A stretch of 7,928 nt of DNA, taken from contig PMIW01000039.1 of the NCBI GenBank assembly GCA_003158365.1, positions 700 to 8,627 of the forward strand, written 5' to 3'. Position numbers and translations under genes: made by a program. A model generated the notes under the pieces. The model was not told the origin of the DNA and made no database searches. It saw only the letters and a list, made by a program, of their open reading frames with translations. Numbering within the stretch: the first letter of the stretch is position 1; each line of letters starts with the position of its first letter. Positions 1 to 6,724 of this stretch are shown one piece after another. The stretch is from Ignavibacteriota bacterium (GTDB lineage Bacteria; Bacteroidota; Ignavibacteria; Tepidaquicellales; Tepidaquicellaceae).

Positions 1-773
1 GTGATTGTTGTATTCGTGGCTGCCAGTCCTGTCAGTTCGTGTTTGGCTGCCAGGAAATAAATCTGTTCGATTTCCTCTTCGGAGAGATCGGGAGCAATTT
101 TCAGGAATATATTTTTAAGCGGGATATTTTTTAATTTAGAAAGATATTTATTTTTATCTGATATTTTTTGAAGAAGTTCATCGAGATATTTTTCGGATTG
201 AAGAGTACGCAGACCTTCCGTATTGGGTGAAGATATATTCACGGTGAAGTAATCTGCAACAGTATAAAATATTTCGAGACATTTTTCATAATCGGAGTAG
301 GCGGTTTCGAGCGGGGTGATTTTATTTTTTCCTATATTCACGCCGACTGCAAAATCTTTGCTTAAATATTTTCTTGCTTTGAGAATATTTTCTTTGATTT
401 TTTCCGCTCCGATATTATTAAATCCCATCCTGTTAATAAGTGCTTTATCTTTTTTCAGGCGGAAGAGACGGGGTTTATCGTTTCCGGGCTGGGGGAGGGG
501 AGTTACGGTTCCCACTTCGATATGCGAGAATCCCAGAGCATCGAAAAACCTTATTGCGACACCGTCTTTATCGAGACCTGCGGCGATGCCGAGCCTGTTG
601 CGGAATTTCAGTCCGTTAATTTCTATTTCTTCCCAGATTTCTTTCGGTGAATAAATAAGTTTAAAAACGGGATAAAGAAATGTGAATCCGGAAATTACGA
701 AGAAAATAATTTTGTGAATAAATTCGGGATTGAACAGAAAGAGTACGGGTCGTATTAAGAGTTTATATATCAT
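1..773 (-). CDS. pyrD: Dihydroorotate dehydrogenase (quinone), class 2, 3' end cut by window edge
   Basis: This enzyme oxidises dihydroorotate to orotate in pyrimidine synthesis and passes electrons through FMN to membrane quinone. I translated the minus strand from the ATG at 773-771 and read 257 residues without a stop before the window ends; the E. coli enzyme has about 336, so roughly the last 80 are missing. The N-terminus (about residues 1-40) is hydrophobic and basic, as expected of the class 2 quinone-tunnel and membrane-binding extension. FMN-barrel motifs follow in the expected order: AAGLDKDG (64-71), GTVTPLPQPGNDKPRLFR (88-105), NRMGFNN (114-120), GVNIGKNK (144-151), NISSPNTEGLR (179-189, holding the class 2 catalytic serine), KIAPDLSEEE (225-234) and ATNTTI (252-257). 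No Shine-Dalgarno is visible before the start. No frameshift is seen. The family and class assignments are secure. Confidence 0.96.
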   Translation of the reverse strand, partial: MIYKLLIRPVLFLFNPEFIHKIIFFVISGFTFLYPVFKLIYSPKEIWEEIEINGLKFRNRLGIAAGLDKDGVAIRFFDALGFSHIEVGTVTPLPQPGNDKPRLFRLKKDKALINRMGFNNIGAEKIKENILKARKYLSKDFAVGVNIGKNKITPLETAYSDYEKCLEIFYTVADYFTVNISSPNTEGLRTLQSEKYLDELLQKISDKNKYLSKLKNIPLKNIFLKIAPDLSEEEIEQIYFLAAKHELTGLAATNTTI

Positions 774-931
774 CGTTTTAAAATAAGAATTTTATATTTA
801 TTGATAAACGTAAAAAGCGTAGCACACAGAAAGAGCGGATAGTGACAGGATAAGAGCTGATTTTTTTAAGGATAAGATCAAGAGCGAAGAAATTAGAATA
901 AAAGCCGGTTAAATTTTAGCTAAAACGAGAA
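774..931. other. Intergenic stretch upstream of pyrD, nothing recognised
   Basis: This AT-rich stretch separates the pyrD start from the sigma-54 control region. It should contain the pyrD promoter and leader, but I found no convincing -35/-10 pair and no TTTG/TAnnTTTG pair on the minus strand. No open reading frame with plausible coding character is present. Confidence 0.5.
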
Positions 932-1005
932 GTCTCAATTTAAAACTGATAACTTAATGAATAAACAGCGGTTATTTTCTCACTTTTGAAAAAATGTCTC
1001 AATTT
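932..1005 (+). promoter_or_regulatory. Putative enhancer (UAS) for a sigma-54 activator: two direct repeats
   Basis: GTCTCAATTT occurs exactly at 932-941 and at 996-1005. The copies are 64 bp apart, about six helical turns, so they lie on the same DNA face. Relative to the predicted start of transcription near 1086 they are centred near -150 and -86, the usual range for bacterial enhancer-binding proteins of sigma-54. The second copy sits in a small palindrome, TCAATTTGA (arms of 4). The cognate activator cannot be named from this window. The repeat is directly visible; the regulatory role is inferred from position. Confidence 0.5.
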
Positions 1006-1019
1006 GAATAATTTTCGTT

Positions 1020-1045
1020 AAAAATGCTTTAAAATTCACTAAAAA
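1020..1045. promoter_or_regulatory. Phased A-tracts, likely intrinsic DNA bend
   Basis: Three A-tracts lie at 1020-1024, 1031-1034 and 1041-1045. Their centres (1022, 1032.5, 1043) are spaced 10.5 bp, exactly one helical turn, which is the arrangement known to curve DNA. They lie between the direct repeats and the sigma-54 promoter, where a bend (or IHF) normally helps the activator loop onto RNA polymerase. The bend is inferred; in AT-rich DNA some phasing arises by chance. Confidence 0.4.
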
Positions 1046-1058
1046 TGGGCATAATTAT

Positions 1059-1075
1059 TTGGAACGGTCTTTGCA
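1059..1075 (+). promoter_or_regulatory. Sigma-54 (RpoN) -24/-12 promoter
   Basis: The sequence TTGGAACGGTCTTTGCA matches the sigma-54 consensus YTGGCACGRNNNTTGCW at every defined position but one (A instead of C after GG). The invariant GG (1061-1062) and GC (1073-1074) are exactly 12 bp apart, and transcription should begin near 1086 on the plus strand. No protein gene begins downstream on that strand before the convergent efflux operon ends, so the promoter appears to drive a non-coding transcript. The upstream repeats and A-tracts support it. Confidence 0.75.
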
Positions 1076-1119
1076 TTATAGAACATTGAAGAGAAGAGTT
1101 CTTTCATAAAAGTAAGAAA

Positions 1120-1218
1120 CCCTTTAGTAATAATTGCTGCCGGATTTCTGAAACAATGTTAGCATCAAAAAGTGTTAATTTGTTTCCGTAAATACTGAGG
1201 CAGCATTTACTAAAGAGG
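1120..1218 (+). other. Long imperfect hairpin inside the candidate ncRNA
   Basis: From the outside in, CC (1120-1121) pairs with GG (1217-1218). Then C1122 plus TTTAGTAA (1123-1130) pairs with TTACTAAA (1207-1214) plus G1215, leaving A1216 bulged. TGCTGCC (1135-1141) pairs with GGCAGCA (1199-1205). ATTT (1144-1147) pairs with AAAT (1190-1193), GAAACAA (1150-1156) with TTGTTTC (1180-1186), and TTAGCA (1159-1164) with TGTTAA (1173-1178) through one G-U. About 35 base pairs in one rod, broken by small internal loops, is more than expected by chance. It could also be a short palindromic repetitive element. Confidence 0.6.
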
Positions 1219-1347
1219 GTAATTAAAAAGTTTTAAAGGTGGACAGGAAATAACCAATTTACCTGAGGAAGAAATTATTAAAATAGATTTGGTAAAACAA
1301 TAGAAATAGCAACAAGACAGTAATTGATTTATTGAACTAAATTCAGT

Positions 1348-1404
1348 AAAAAAAGAAACAGCGGGTCTTACGTTTTCCCCCAATGTAAGCAATCCGCTGT
1401 TTTG
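1348..1404. terminator. Bidirectional intrinsic terminator between the efflux operon and the ncRNA
   Basis: AAACAGCGG (1356-1364) pairs with CCGCTGTTT (1394-1402). An inner stem CTTACGTT (1367-1374) pairs with AATGTAAG (1382-1389) around a seven-base loop. On the minus strand the stem is followed by C and seven Ts (complement of 1348-1354), a strong terminator about 20 bp beyond the permease stop codon. On the plus strand it is followed by TTTTGATTTT, which would end the candidate ncRNA. Confidence 0.85.
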
Positions 1405-1420
1405 ATTTTATATATTATTT

Positions 1421-4400
1421 TTATAAATCCTGAAGTTCTTTTTCATCACCCATAGCAGATTTCCTGTGGAATTTTTGTTCGAACACTGTATAAAGAGTCG
1501 GAACAAAAATTAAAGTCAGGAAAGTGGAAGCAGTAAGTCCTCCTATAACTGCGATTGCAAGAGGAGCCTGAGATGATTCACCGCCGATGCCTACAGCCAT
1601 CGGAATCAAACCGAGCACAGTTGCTGCAGTTGTCATTATAATCGGTCTCAGACGTGTCTTTCCTCCTCTGACGACTGCTTCAATCAGTTCTACTCCTTTT
1701 TTTCTAAGCCGGTTTGTATAATCAACCAATAATATGCCGTTTGAAACAACTATTCCGACCATAACAATAACACCTTCGAATGATGTAACTGAAAGAGTTG
1801 TACCGGTAAGAAAGAGCATCCAAACTACACCGACCATTCCAAGAGGTACTGAGAACATAATTATAAACGGGTCGATGAAAGACTGGAACTGCGAAGCCAT
1901 AACCATATATACCAAAACAATTGCAAGTCCGAATGCGAGGAAGAGCGAACTAAAAGTTTTCTGTTGCTGTTCGACATTTCCGCTTATTTGTATATCGAAG
2001 CCCTGAGGTTTTTCCACATCAGCTAATTTTTGTTTGATTTCATCTGCAACGCTACCGAGGTCTCTTCCGTAAACGTTTGCAGTAACATCGACAAGTCTTT
2101 GCTGATATTTCCTATCGATTTGCACGGGAGATTTTGACATTTTAACATCCATAATATTTCCAAGCGGTACAACCTGTCCTGATGCTGTCATCACAGTAAG
2201 TCTTTTTATGTCTTCAATATTTTTCCTGTAATCTTCCGACATTCTAATTAGGATGTTATACTGGTTTCCTGTTTTCGGGTCACTGAACAGGGAGGCAACA
2301 TTTCCGCTCATGCTTGTTGCAACGGTATTGGCAATTTGTGAAACGGAAATTCCCAGTGCGCCTGCTTTCACCCTGTCAGAAACAATTCTCACTTCAGGGA
2401 GGTTTGAGTCGCGGCTGATTCTGACATCGGTTGCACCATTTACTGATTTTACGACATCGTATATTTTTTTTGCGATTCTATCTGAAGTTTCAAAATCATA
2501 TCCCAGAATCATAATATCGATAGGTGCAGATGAACCGAAGTTCATCAGGAATTTTAAAAATCCTCCCGAGCTGATGTAAAGTTCGGCACCTGAGAGGTTA
2601 TTAAGTTTTGGTCTGATGTCATTAATAATATCAAATACACTTCTTTTTCTTTCGGAACCTGGTATGAGAGAAACCTGAACATTTGCCGCATGGCTGCCCG
2701 AATTAGCACCGAACAAGCTTCCGCTCTTTGCACTTGGAACACCCAGATCCGAAATAATAGTATTTGCTTCGGGAATATTATCTTTGATTACCTTTTCCAT
2801 CCGTTCAATATATTTTTCGGTCTCTTCAATTCTTGTTCCAACAGGAAGTTTTACTGATACGGTAAACTGGCTCTCATCCGAATCGGGGAAGAATTCCGTA
2901 CCTATAAATTTAAATAATATAAAAGAAAGAATGGAAAAAAGTAAAATACCGGATAATACTTTTTTTCTATTTCTTAAACACATTTTTAAACTATCAACAT
3001 AAAAATTATCGAGACCATCAAGAACATTTTTTGTTTTCGTCTGCAGTCTATCGAGGAACTTTTTGGAATCGGGGTCAACTTCTCTTTCTCCCGAAAGTAC
3101 TTTGTAACAAAGCAGGGGGGTAACGGTTCTTGACACAAAAAATGATGCAAAGAGTGCAACCGAAATTGTAATGACAAGGGGAATGAATAAAAGTTTTGCA
3201 ATACCCGTTAAGAAAATCACAGGTAAAAATACAATCACCGTTGTCAGGGTTGAAACGAATATCGGGGAAGCTACTTCCAGCGCGGCATCCAGAGTTGCCT
3301 GAATTTTGCTTACGTTATCCCGCTTCATAAGTGTATAGTGTCTTGTAATATTTTCAAGTTCCACTATCGAGTCATCTACAAGCCTTCCCACGCCGAGTGC
3401 AAGTCCTCCAAGCGTCATAATATTTAATGATGTGTCCGAAAATCTGAAAAATATAAACGTAGCCAATATAGACAGCGGAATAGCAATAAAAATAATTAAA
3501 GTACTTCTGGAGTTTCTTAAAAATATAATAATAACAACCACGGCAAGTAATGCTCCGAGTGCGCCTTCACGAAGAAGACCGCTGATTGACTGCCTGATAT
3601 AATCGCTCTGGTCGAATGCTGTTGATGTTTTAACTGATTGCGGAACATCTTTCAGATTTTTTAATGCTTCCGTGATTGTATTTACAACATCGACAGTATT
3701 TGCACCGGGAGTTTTCTGGCATCTTAAAATAACACCGTGATTTCCGTTTGTCCTGATAATTTCGGTTTGCTCCTGGAATGAGTCTTCTATTCTTGCCACA
3801 TCTCTTACTTTTACCGGAATGCCATTAATAGTTTTTATAGTAATATCACCCATTGGTTCTACGAGATTGAACAGAGTTTCCGTTTTCAGAGAGTAATCAA
3901 ATACACCGGTTCTCAATTCACCCGATGGCAGAATTAAATTTGATGCAGAAACTGCGGAGATAACCTGGTCAACCGATAAATCCGATGCTTCCAGCCTGTT
4001 CCTGTCAACTGTTACGTGTATTTCCCTTATTTTTCCTCCTACAACCTGCGCAAAAGCTACGCCGGGTAAATGTTCAAGTTGGGGTTCGATTGTATTGTAC
4101 GCGAGGTCATATAAATCCCTTTCATCCATATCGCTGCTCAGAGCGACTGTGATAACAGGGATATTTGTTATATCGAATTTCAGTACAAGGGGCTGCGATA
4201 CTCCTGATGGTAGATTATTCATCACCCTGTTTATTTTTTGAATAACATCTATTAATCCCACATTTGTATTTGCATCCCAGTTAAAGTAAATCCTTACCTG
4301 GGCAAGACCCTCACGTGTTGAAGATTGAATATAGCTTACGTCATTAGTCGAACTTACAGCGCGTTCGATTGGTACTGTTACGCTCTGCTCCATATCCATA

Positions 4401-4567
4401 GGACCTGCACCTGTGTAATATGTAATTGCAGATACACTCGGAATCTGAATATTCGGAAGCATATCAATAGGCAACTGGAAAAATGAAACAATCCCGAGTA
4501 CTAATATGGCAACTGATGCCATAAATGTACTAATAGGATATTTTAATGCAAGGCGAGTTAGCCACAT
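1421..4567 (-). CDS. RND efflux permease, AcrB/HAE1-type
   Basis: This is the inner-membrane proton-driven pump subunit of a tripartite exporter. At 1048 residues it has the normal full length. The layout is TM1 (about 12-31), a first periplasmic porter/docking loop (about 32-335), TM2-TM7 (338-556), a second periplasmic loop (about 560-870) and TM8-TM12 (873-1026). TM4 has GRLVDDSIVELENI with the proton-relay aspartates D398 and D399. The C-terminal RLRPIIMTT (972-980) keeps the threonine equivalent to AcrB T978. The TM10 lysine (AcrB K940) is replaced by serine (S942, in GIVVSNGIL), while TM4 has an arginine (R395) three residues before D398. There are no CusA-like methionine clusters, so organic substrates are more likely than metals; the real substrate is unknown. 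It begins 3 nt after the fusion-protein stop, with no clear ribosome site, so the two genes are co-transcribed. Family certain, substrate not. Confidence 0.96.
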   Translation of the reverse strand: MWLTRLALKYPISTFMASVAILVLGIVSFFQLPIDMLPNIQIPSVSAITYYTGAGPMDMEQSVTVPIERAVSSTNDVSYIQSSTREGLAQVRIYFNWDANTNVGLIDVIQKINRVMNNLPSGVSQPLVLKFDITNIPVITVALSSDMDERDLYDLAYNTIEPQLEHLPGVAFAQVVGGKIREIHVTVDRNRLEASDLSVDQVISAVSASNLILPSGELRTGVFDYSLKTETLFNLVEPMGDITIKTINGIPVKVRDVARIEDSFQEQTEIIRTNGNHGVILRCQKTPGANTVDVVNTITEALKNLKDVPQSVKTSTAFDQSDYIRQSISGLLREGALGALLAVVVIIIFLRNSRSTLIIFIAIPLSILATFIFFRFSDTSLNIMTLGGLALGVGRLVDDSIVELENITRHYTLMKRDNVSKIQATLDAALEVASPIFVSTLTTVIVFLPVIFLTGIAKLLFIPLVITISVALFASFFVSRTVTPLLCYKVLSGEREVDPDSKKFLDRLQTKTKNVLDGLDNFYVDSLKMCLRNRKKVLSGILLFSILSFILFKFIGTEFFPDSDESQFTVSVKLPVGTRIEETEKYIERMEKVIKDNIPEANTIISDLGVPSAKSGSLFGANSGSHAANVQVSLIPGSERKRSVFDIINDIRPKLNNLSGAELYISSGGFLKFLMNFGSSAPIDIMILGYDFETSDRIAKKIYDVVKSVNGATDVRISRDSNLPEVRIVSDRVKAGALGISVSQIANTVATSMSGNVASLFSDPKTGNQYNILIRMSEDYRKNIEDIKRLTVMTASGQVVPLGNIMDVKMSKSPVQIDRKYQQRLVDVTANVYGRDLGSVADEIKQKLADVEKPQGFDIQISGNVEQQQKTFSSLFLAFGLAIVLVYMVMASQFQSFIDPFIIMFSVPLGMVGVVWMLFLTGTTLSVTSFEGVIVMVGIVVSNGILLVDYTNRLRKKGVELIEAVVRGGKTRLRPIIMTTAATVLGLIPMAVGIGGESSQAPLAIAVIGGLTASTFLTLIFVPTLYTVFEQKFHRKSAMGDEKELQDL

Positions 4568-4570
4568 ACG

Positions 4571-5683
4571 TCACTTTGAAATTTTTATTTTTGAATTGTC
4601 TTTAATTAAATCCTGACCAACCGATACTACTTTGTCATTTTCCTTTAAACCGGATACTATTTCGACTTTATTATCAGCCTGCAAACCGATTTCTATGTAT
4701 TTTTTAACTGCAGTATTATCTTCTGTGACCGTGAAAATATAGCGTCCGCTGTCATCAGTCTTAATGCACTGGAGAGGAATTTTTAAAATATTGTAATGCT
4801 TGTCAAGCAAAAGCTCGACTCGTGCAAACATTCCGGGCTTAAGCATATTATCGGTATTATCTATATCCACTTCAACGGGCATTGTTCTTGTATTCAAATC
4901 TATTGACTGCGACATTTTTCTGAATTTTGCATTAAATACATCTGGATAAGCATCGGTCGTTAATGTTACGTCTTTAACCTCATCGAGTTTGGAAATATCC
5001 TTTTCGAGGACACTTACCATTATTTTCAGCTTGCTTATATTCGATAAAATAAAAATCGAATTGGAAGTCCCGGAAGAAACCAAAGCTCCCTGGTCGAGAA
5101 ATCTTTTTGTAATGTATCCGCTGAAAGGCGCAGTGATATTGCAATAGCTTAACTGAAGCCTTGCATTACTGTAATTTGCTTCAGCTGTCTGAACCTGGGC
5201 TTCGGATACCTTTACAAGTGTTGCCGCATTATCCATGTCGCCCTGCGGAGCAAGGCCTTTATCAAATAAAATCTGTGTCCTCGCAAGATTTACCTTATTG
5301 TTCTCAAGATTTGCTTTCGCCTGGTTTACCAGGCCTTCGTTTTGCTTGACAGATTGAATGAAAATACTCTGGTCAATCTGCGCGAGGAGCTTTCCGGAAT
5401 TCACATAGTCACCGATTTCCGCATAAATTTTCAGGATATTTCCGGTAACTTTTGAATAAATATTAGTTTGCTGAACGGCAAGTATATCACCGGAAAAGGA
5501 AAGTACGCTTGAGATATCACCGCGTTCAGGAAGAATAGTTTCAACCGATATAAGGGGTTTGCTTTGTTTCTGGGCTGCTTTGAGGTTTTCGTTTATCCTG
5601 TAATAAATAAAAGATGCAAAAACTAAAACAAATACCAAAGAAATTATTATTACCCACTTTTTCTTTTTACTCATTTTTGACAT
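4571..5683 (-). CDS. RND efflux membrane fusion protein (periplasmic adaptor, HlyD/AcrA-like)
   Basis: This adaptor joins the inner-membrane pump to an outer-membrane channel. Its 370 residues show an N-terminal basic stretch (KKKK, 6-9) and one hydrophobic anchor (10-28). There is no lipobox cysteine, so it is held by a signal anchor and not by lipid. Next comes the first half of a lipoyl-like domain (about 60-105, with the turn EIGDYVNSGKLL), then an alpha-helical hairpin (about 106-175, rich in Q, A, N and L heptads). The second lipoyl half follows (about 181-205, with NITAPFSGYITKRFLDQGALV), then a beta-barrel (about 210-295, with LKPGMFARVELLL) and a membrane-proximal C-terminal domain (about 300-370). 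The hairpin is short. The start used is the ATG at 5683; a second ATG at 5674 would remove only three residues. It is the first gene of the operon. No TolC homologue adjoins it, so the channel must come from elsewhere. Confidence 0.94.
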   Translation of the reverse strand: MSKMSKKKKWVIIISLVFVLVFASFIYYRINENLKAAQKQSKPLISVETILPERGDISSVLSFSGDILAVQQTNIYSKVTGNILKIYAEIGDYVNSGKLLAQIDQSIFIQSVKQNEGLVNQAKANLENNKVNLARTQILFDKGLAPQGDMDNAATLVKVSEAQVQTAEANYSNARLQLSYCNITAPFSGYITKRFLDQGALVSSGTSNSIFILSNISKLKIMVSVLEKDISKLDEVKDVTLTTDAYPDVFNAKFRKMSQSIDLNTRTMPVEVDIDNTDNMLKPGMFARVELLLDKHYNILKIPLQCIKTDDSGRYIFTVTEDNTAVKKYIEIGLQADNKVEIVSGLKENDKVVSVGQDLIKDNSKIKISK

Positions 5684-5727
5684 ATATTTAATAATAACAT
5701 ATTTTATTTTAATTTAATTTTATAAAA

Positions 5728-5758
5728 ATTATAAGTCAAAAGAAAAGTAGAGAGTCAA
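5728..5758 (-). promoter_or_regulatory. Possible promoter of the efflux operon
   Basis: Reading the minus strand, TTGACT (complement of 5753-5758) is followed after 19 bp by TATAAT (complement of 5728-5733), 45 bp before the adaptor start codon. The boxes are near consensus but the spacer is long for the housekeeping sigma factor. That would fit a weak or activator-dependent promoter, given the tandem repeat immediately upstream. Confidence 0.35.
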
Positions 5759-5759
5759 A

Positions 5760-5779
5760 AAATTGTAACAAATTGTAAC
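5760..5779. repeat. Perfect 10-bp tandem repeat beside the efflux promoter
   Basis: AAATTGTAAC is repeated twice with no gap (5760-5769 and 5770-5779). It lies directly upstream of the candidate -35 box as read on the minus strand. Two identical sites one helical turn apart next to a -35 box is how OmpR/PhoB-type response regulators often bind, so this is a plausible activator site for the pump. The repeat is seen; the regulator is inferred. A partial third copy (TGTAACAA) occurs near 5880. Confidence 0.45.
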
Positions 5780-5817
5780 GGAATTTCTGTTCCTTAAAGG
5801 CCTATTCATTTCAAAAT

Positions 5818-5831
5818 TCAGCAATTGCTGA
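5818..5831. promoter_or_regulatory. Perfect 14-bp palindrome, possible operator
   Basis: TCAGCAATTGCTGA is a perfect inverted repeat without spacer, in the divergent region between the efflux operon (minus) and the metallopeptidase gene (plus). Its size fits a dimeric helix-turn-helix repressor site. It lies about 60-75 bp upstream of the candidate efflux -35 box and about 108 bp before the plus-strand gene. No regulator gene is nearby to pair it with. Confidence 0.4.
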
Positions 5832-5938
5832 CTATCGGGGAAAAACAAATTTTCTCTGTCAGTTCTTTATGTATTTTTATGTAACAACTTTTTTATTAAT
5901 CTTGAAAATTATGCATCAATATATTATGTTATTTCCAA

Positions 5939-6607
5939 ATGAATTCTGACATCAACTACAATATCACCCGCAGGAAAGTAAAGCATATAAGAATATCGGT
6001 AAATAGAGATAAAGAGGTAAATGTTATTATTCCAATGAGATATCCCGTGTCCGAGCTTAGCAAGATTCTGGAAAAAAGACTCGGCTGGATAAAAAAGAAG
6101 CTCGAACATTTCGAACATCTTAAAAACAGTTTTTTCAGGCTTGAGGAAAACGAAATACTTTACTTAAACGAAAAATATGTGTTTGAGTTAAAACCGGAAT
6201 TAAAAAATTCAGTTAAAATAATAAGCGGGGAAAAGAAAATCTTTTCGGGAGTAAATTTACTGGATAAAAAAATCCAGACTTCCTGGCTGAAGCTCGAAGC
6301 AAGAAGAATAATAGAAGAGAGAATTAAACTTATTAACAGCGACGGATTATATAAATACAGGAAAATATTTATCCGGGATCAGAAGACAAAATGGGGGAAT
6401 TGCTCGGGCAGTAAAAATATTTCTTTCAACTGGAGATTGATCAAGGCGCCGCTGGAGGTTATTGATTATCTGATAGCGCACGAGTTCACACACCTGATGG
6501 AAATGAATCACTCTAAAATGTTTTGGTACAAACTTTCTCTTATTTGTCCTGATTACTACCGGCCAAACAGGTGGTTGAAGAAGAACGGAATAGGTCTTTT
6601 CTATTAG
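5939..6607 (+). CDS. YgjP/DUF45-type M48-like metal-dependent hydrolase
   Basis: This 222-residue protein has no signal peptide and is probably cytoplasmic. It belongs to the YgjP-like (DUF45, SprT/WLM-related) group. The zinc site is HEFTH (H181, E182, H185) with a third ligand H191 in EMNHSKMFW, the family spacing. A second family signature, TKWGNCSGSKNISFNWRLIKAP (150-171), lies before it; most relatives have KWGSCS, so N154 replaces the usual serine. The N-terminal part (about 1-130) is basic and contains RRKVKHIRISV and IPMRYPVSEL, typical of the family's N-terminal region. Proteolytic activity has not been generally shown for this group, and the E. coli member has, as I recall, been described as a UTP pyrophosphatase, so substrate is left open. 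The ATG at 5939 has no Shine-Dalgarno. No functional link to its neighbours is evident. Confidence 0.9.
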   Translation: MNSDINYNITRRKVKHIRISVNRDKEVNVIIPMRYPVSELSKILEKRLGWIKKKLEHFEHLKNSFFRLEENEILYLNEKYVFELKPELKNSVKIISGEKKIFSGVNLLDKKIQTSWLKLEARRIIEERIKLINSDGLYKYRKIFIRDQKTKWGNCSGSKNISFNWRLIKAPLEVIDYLIAHEFTHLMEMNHSKMFWYKLSLICPDYYRPNRWLKKNGIGLFY

Positions 6608-6643
6608 CAGGATGTATTATCTTTTACCTATCTTCCTGTTTTT
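6608..6643 (+). terminator. Weak candidate terminator after the metallopeptidase gene
   Basis: CAGGA (6608-6612) pairs with TCCTG (6634-6638), followed by five Ts (6639-6643), immediately after the stop codon. The stem is only five base pairs and the loop is long (21 nt), so this is a weak call. Confidence 0.3.
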
Positions 6644-6686
6644 GATTACCTTTATATAATTAATTGTTAATAGCAACAGAATTTAG

Positions 6687-6719
6687 TTTGACATTTTAAC
6701 ATTATTTTATCTATTTTTG
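6687..6719 (+). promoter_or_regulatory. Bacteroidota/Chlorobi-type promoter for the cysteine-rich gene
   Basis: TTTG (6687-6690) and TATTTTTG (6712-6719) match the -33 TTTG and -7 TAnnTTTG boxes with a 21-bp spacer, inside the 19-21 range described for Bacteroides. The -33 region also reads TTGACA (6688-6693). Transcription would begin about 6723-6726, at the GTG start codon of the next gene (6725), which implies a leaderless or nearly leaderless mRNA. Confidence 0.6.
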
Positions 6720-6724
6720 TATAA

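Larger units (their letters stand above)
1086..1405 (+). ncRNA. Candidate sigma-54-dependent structured non-coding RNA
   Basis: The predicted transcript runs from the sigma-54 start to the terminator at 1356-1402, about 320 nt. The longest ATG-started frame I found inside it is 11 codons (1156-1191) without a ribosome site. The 5' third folds into a roughly 100-nt hairpin (1120-1218) and the 3' end into the terminator. Both hairpins contain a G-U pair (1162-1175 and 1372-1384) that would be an A-C mismatch in a minus-strand transcript, which mildly favours plus-strand RNA. I do not recognise an RNA family. Alternatives are a long untranslated leader for something lost, or the remains of a deleted gene. 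The 3' end lies convergent with, and just beyond, the stop codon of the efflux permease gene. Confidence 0.5.

Noticed and set aside
316..654. Plus-strand 112-residue open frame
   Set aside because: It lies antisense to pyrD, whose minus-strand frame is unmistakable.
1156..1191. Eleven-codon ATG frame inside the candidate ncRNA
   Set aside because: It is within the hairpin arms, lacks a Shine-Dalgarno and is no longer than expected by chance.
1120..1219. Terminal inverted repeats of a miniature transposon
   Set aside because: The arms are about 20 bp with mismatches and enclose further pairing arms. No flanking target duplication is evident, so an RNA hairpin explains them better.
1223..1303. 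Open stretch of 26 codons reading LKSFKGGQEITNLPEEEI and on to a TAG
   Set aside because: It looks protein-like but has no ATG, GTG or TTG start and no ribosome site, and an in-frame stop lies directly upstream. It may be a fragment of a decayed gene, which I cannot support.
1210..1392. Minus-strand 60-residue open frame downstream of the permease gene
   Set aside because: It overlaps the terminator and the ncRNA hairpin, has low-complexity composition and resembles no known protein.
5684..5938. A TolC-type channel or regulator gene beside the efflux operon
   Set aside because: The region has no coding frame of useful length; only control-like sites are seen.
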